A stretch of 64,000 nt of DNA, taken from Plazaster borealis. Its lineage: Eukaryota; Echinodermata; Asteroidea; Forcipulatida; Labidiasteridae. A program made the position numbers and the translations under genes. The stretch spans positions 5,332,001 through 5,396,000 of the forward strand of contig CM037472.1 in assembly GCA_021014325.1 (NCBI GenBank), in the 5' to 3' direction. Positions 61,501 to 64,000 of the stretch are shown here, piece by piece (position 1 is the first letter of the stretch; each line of letters starts with the position of its first letter). The notes under the pieces are model-generated. The model did no database searches and was not told the DNA's origin. It saw only the letters and a program-made list of their open reading frames with translations.

Positions 61501-64000
61501 GACTGTGTAAAACCTGTTTGGGCACTAGATGATTGACATAGAATATGACATATTTAAAAATTTATGTAGGTCCAGGGGCCCAAAAAGATGAAAGATTTTT
61601 ATAAGCCAATTTCATGATTTGACTACTATTTAATTTTAATTTTATATTTTATCATTTATTATTTTTTGGGGGTGAAAAAAATTATCCATTATATTTGTAC
61701 TAAAATAATGTGCAGATCTGTGGCTCTACTTTTCCAAGCCTGAAATTACACAGAGGCCATGTATTCTGTTGCCCCATGTCTTGGCCTTGGTACCCCCTTA
61801 ACAAGTTTCCCATAGTCTTTTAAGATTTTCCCAATGGAAGTACCCTTTTCAAAATGAAAATGGCCTTGCCCTTTCAAAGCTGAAATTTCAGGCCTGCTTT
61901 TATGGTTATTTTACTTTCAAATGTCAAACAATCAAGAAGTGATAAAATGTATTCATAGAGAATCTAAATGTACATATCTCAATGTACAGGTACACTGTTC
62001 TGTACGTGGTTATGTTTCTACATGTTGGAGTTCTCATGGTAACGACAAAGCCAGTGGCAAAAAGTTGCAGGTAGTCCTGTTTATAAAGCGATAATTGATA
62101 CGTACACGCATCATGCATTGGGTACTTGTTATACTATACTGTGGGTGGGGCCAGAATATATTGTTCTCCGTTACCACGGCCATTTACATAAATGAATTAA
62201 CAGGATCCTGCCCATAAAACTCACTTCCTTTGATAATCTTTCCCTGTCTGGATAAAGTTACATTCCCACTGAATATCTGTATTGCTGTGCTGGAGCCATC
62301 AGCCTGTGTGTCTCTCTTGAGGTCCAGCACTTCCATTAGGCGTGGGTAATTGCAATATCACCTAGGCAACAAGTTGGCCAATCAGAGGGCATGTCTTATT
62401 GGCACTGCTTGATGGTTTACACTGTCATACTTTGATGAGTCAAGTCTGCAGCTTGGCTCTCGAGAAGGAAGCTCCTGAACACAGATAATTTGTGTGATAG
62501 TCATGCAGCCTGAACTCTGCTGCTGCGGTGCATGGCCGGTTGTGTCGTGGTGAAATCACAAACCAGGAATACGGATATATAAAGTACCCAGGCCATCATG
62601 GCTATGATCCTGTGGAGCTGAAAACCATTTTGTGGAATACTTAAAGACTTGGTTATCTTTACGGACCATGGCCATTTCCTTAAACTGCTGTTGTCGTGAG
62701 TAGCCTAAAGTACTTGTTTCAGTAAACACAATCCTCCTTGAACTGGGTAATCTTGTAATTAGTGCAGTTAGTCTGATCGGGTGCAATACTTGCACGTATA
62801 TAATATTATGTAAAAGTACATGTACAGACTATTTACTCAACTTCAAGTACATACAACAACAAAAAATAACTTTTTTTTGATGATGTTCTCAAGTTTACAT
62901 ACATCTGAAGAAAATGGATGAGGACTTCTTAGTAGAATAAAGTTAGTATGGGATTTCTCCTGAAGAAAATCAGAGCATACTGATTGAAACGTTGAATTGT
63001 TAAACCATCGGTTATTTTCATAACGACCACAACTCATAGAGAGATTTTGTATGAGCATATTCTTACTGCAATCCATAGATAGAATCATGTAGAATAAAGC
63101 TGATTCCAAAATGGTAAAACAAACTGACCATCTTGAAAAAAATAGTGCATACATGTAGGCCTATGCCATTTGAATTATAAATGTTAGTTTAGAAAGAGAC
63201 TAAATCTTTCACAAGAAAAAAACACTTCTCTTTGAAAGAATAAAATTTCTACAGCATAAAAACCAGCTCATTTTTTATTCCCTGGTCATAATGTGTTTTT
63301 TTCATACAAATATTATGAACAAGAGAATCGTCCTGTGACCCAAATAAGGTATCTGAGTCTGAGCATGGAGGAAGGAATCTGAGATACAAGTTACTTACAG
63401 TATGCAAATAACTAACTACATTGTACCTAGTTTTAGATCAACACTTTGATAATTTGAGTGACTGATAATTCACAGTTTTGCCATAAAGTTGACCCCCTAA
63501 ATTTGATTGATAAAAGCCCCTGTCTACAGTGCATCACAAAAATTACACTGCAGTTTGTAGAAATCACCATACTGTACTTGAATTTAATTATTGAGTGATG
63601 CATTTTATTCACAATTAATGCAGTCTCATTTCAGTTAACATGCCTGCTGGCTATGCTGGTTTTCAGTGGACAGTAGTACTACACTACATGTAGTTAAAAG
63701 ATTCTGGTTCTACATTATAAGGACTAATATGCAAACTGTGCATGAGACTATGCCGTCGGTTTGTTGGTTGTAGACAAAACAGGCGTTGGTACCAGCATGT
63801 TGAAATTCCTTGATCCATATTTAGAAACTGGGGTCTCATTGTGAATTACCATGCTGGACCAGAAGTCATGGACGTATCCCCCCTTATCATTCGGCCACAC
63901 AAGTTTGATGTGTGTGTTTTCTCATTTATTGGTAGTTTCCTGTGTTTTATCGACACCATTCAAAAGCTAAACCCAGGTAATTTACATTTTTAGGTAATGA
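58503..64000. other. No gene recognised
   Basis: Scattered fragments only: a GGCCTTGCCCTTTCAAAGCT piece at about 61862-61881 shared with 8715 and 19290, and an AAATCAGAGCATACTGATTG-AAACGTTG piece at 62969-62996 of the kind found in Penelope-like repeats. A 102-codon open frame at 59889-60197 has no support. Confidence 0.35.

Overview
The window looks like a metazoan nuclear genome fragment. It has intron-rich genes with GT/AG splice sites, about 60% A+T, and dense interspersed repeats (tRNA-derived SINEs, TTAA-flanked and palindromic MITEs, 5'-truncated LINE tails). The two recognised genes are conserved animal housekeeping genes. The repeat families look like those I associate with echinoderms, most likely a sea star (Asteroidea). 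That assignment is from memory and was not tested.

Layout. 1-6327: tandem repeats, SINEs and MITEs, no gene recognised. 6328-11825, minus strand: six coding exons of a YIF1 family gene (Golgi/ER membrane trafficking), nearly complete; its N-terminal exon was not fixed. About 15480-15744: a CpG-rich region that probably serves as a divergent promoter. 15745-32755, plus strand: GNPAT, the peroxisomal dihydroxyacetone-phosphate acyltransferase that starts ether-lipid (plasmalogen) synthesis. All exons from the acyltransferase region to the C-terminal AKL peroxisome signal were placed with matching phases (14 exons, 666 codons from the exon 2 Met). One or two candidate upstream first exons are described separately.

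32756-64000 is mostly non-coding. It holds a possible minus-strand exon at 37135-37309 with a perfect GTAAGT donor, a CpG-rich promoter-like block around 38380-38960, and a possible plus-strand 5' coding exon at 52529-52674. I could not identify either protein. The rest is unique AT-rich sequence with scattered MITEs.

Almost every long intron of YIF1 and GNPAT carries a repeat. Nested insertions record a relative order: TTAA elements sit inside palindromic MITEs, and a palindromic SINE compound with a 16-bp target duplication sits inside an older foldback element. Several insertions lie within about 10 bp of GNPAT splice donors. Inverted copies of one repeat flank GNPAT exons 7-11. I found no evidence of a new multi-gene system. 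The most unusual objects are the SINE palindrome, the nested TTAA elements, the 76-bp tandem duplication of a splice-donor region, and the two unidentified exons.
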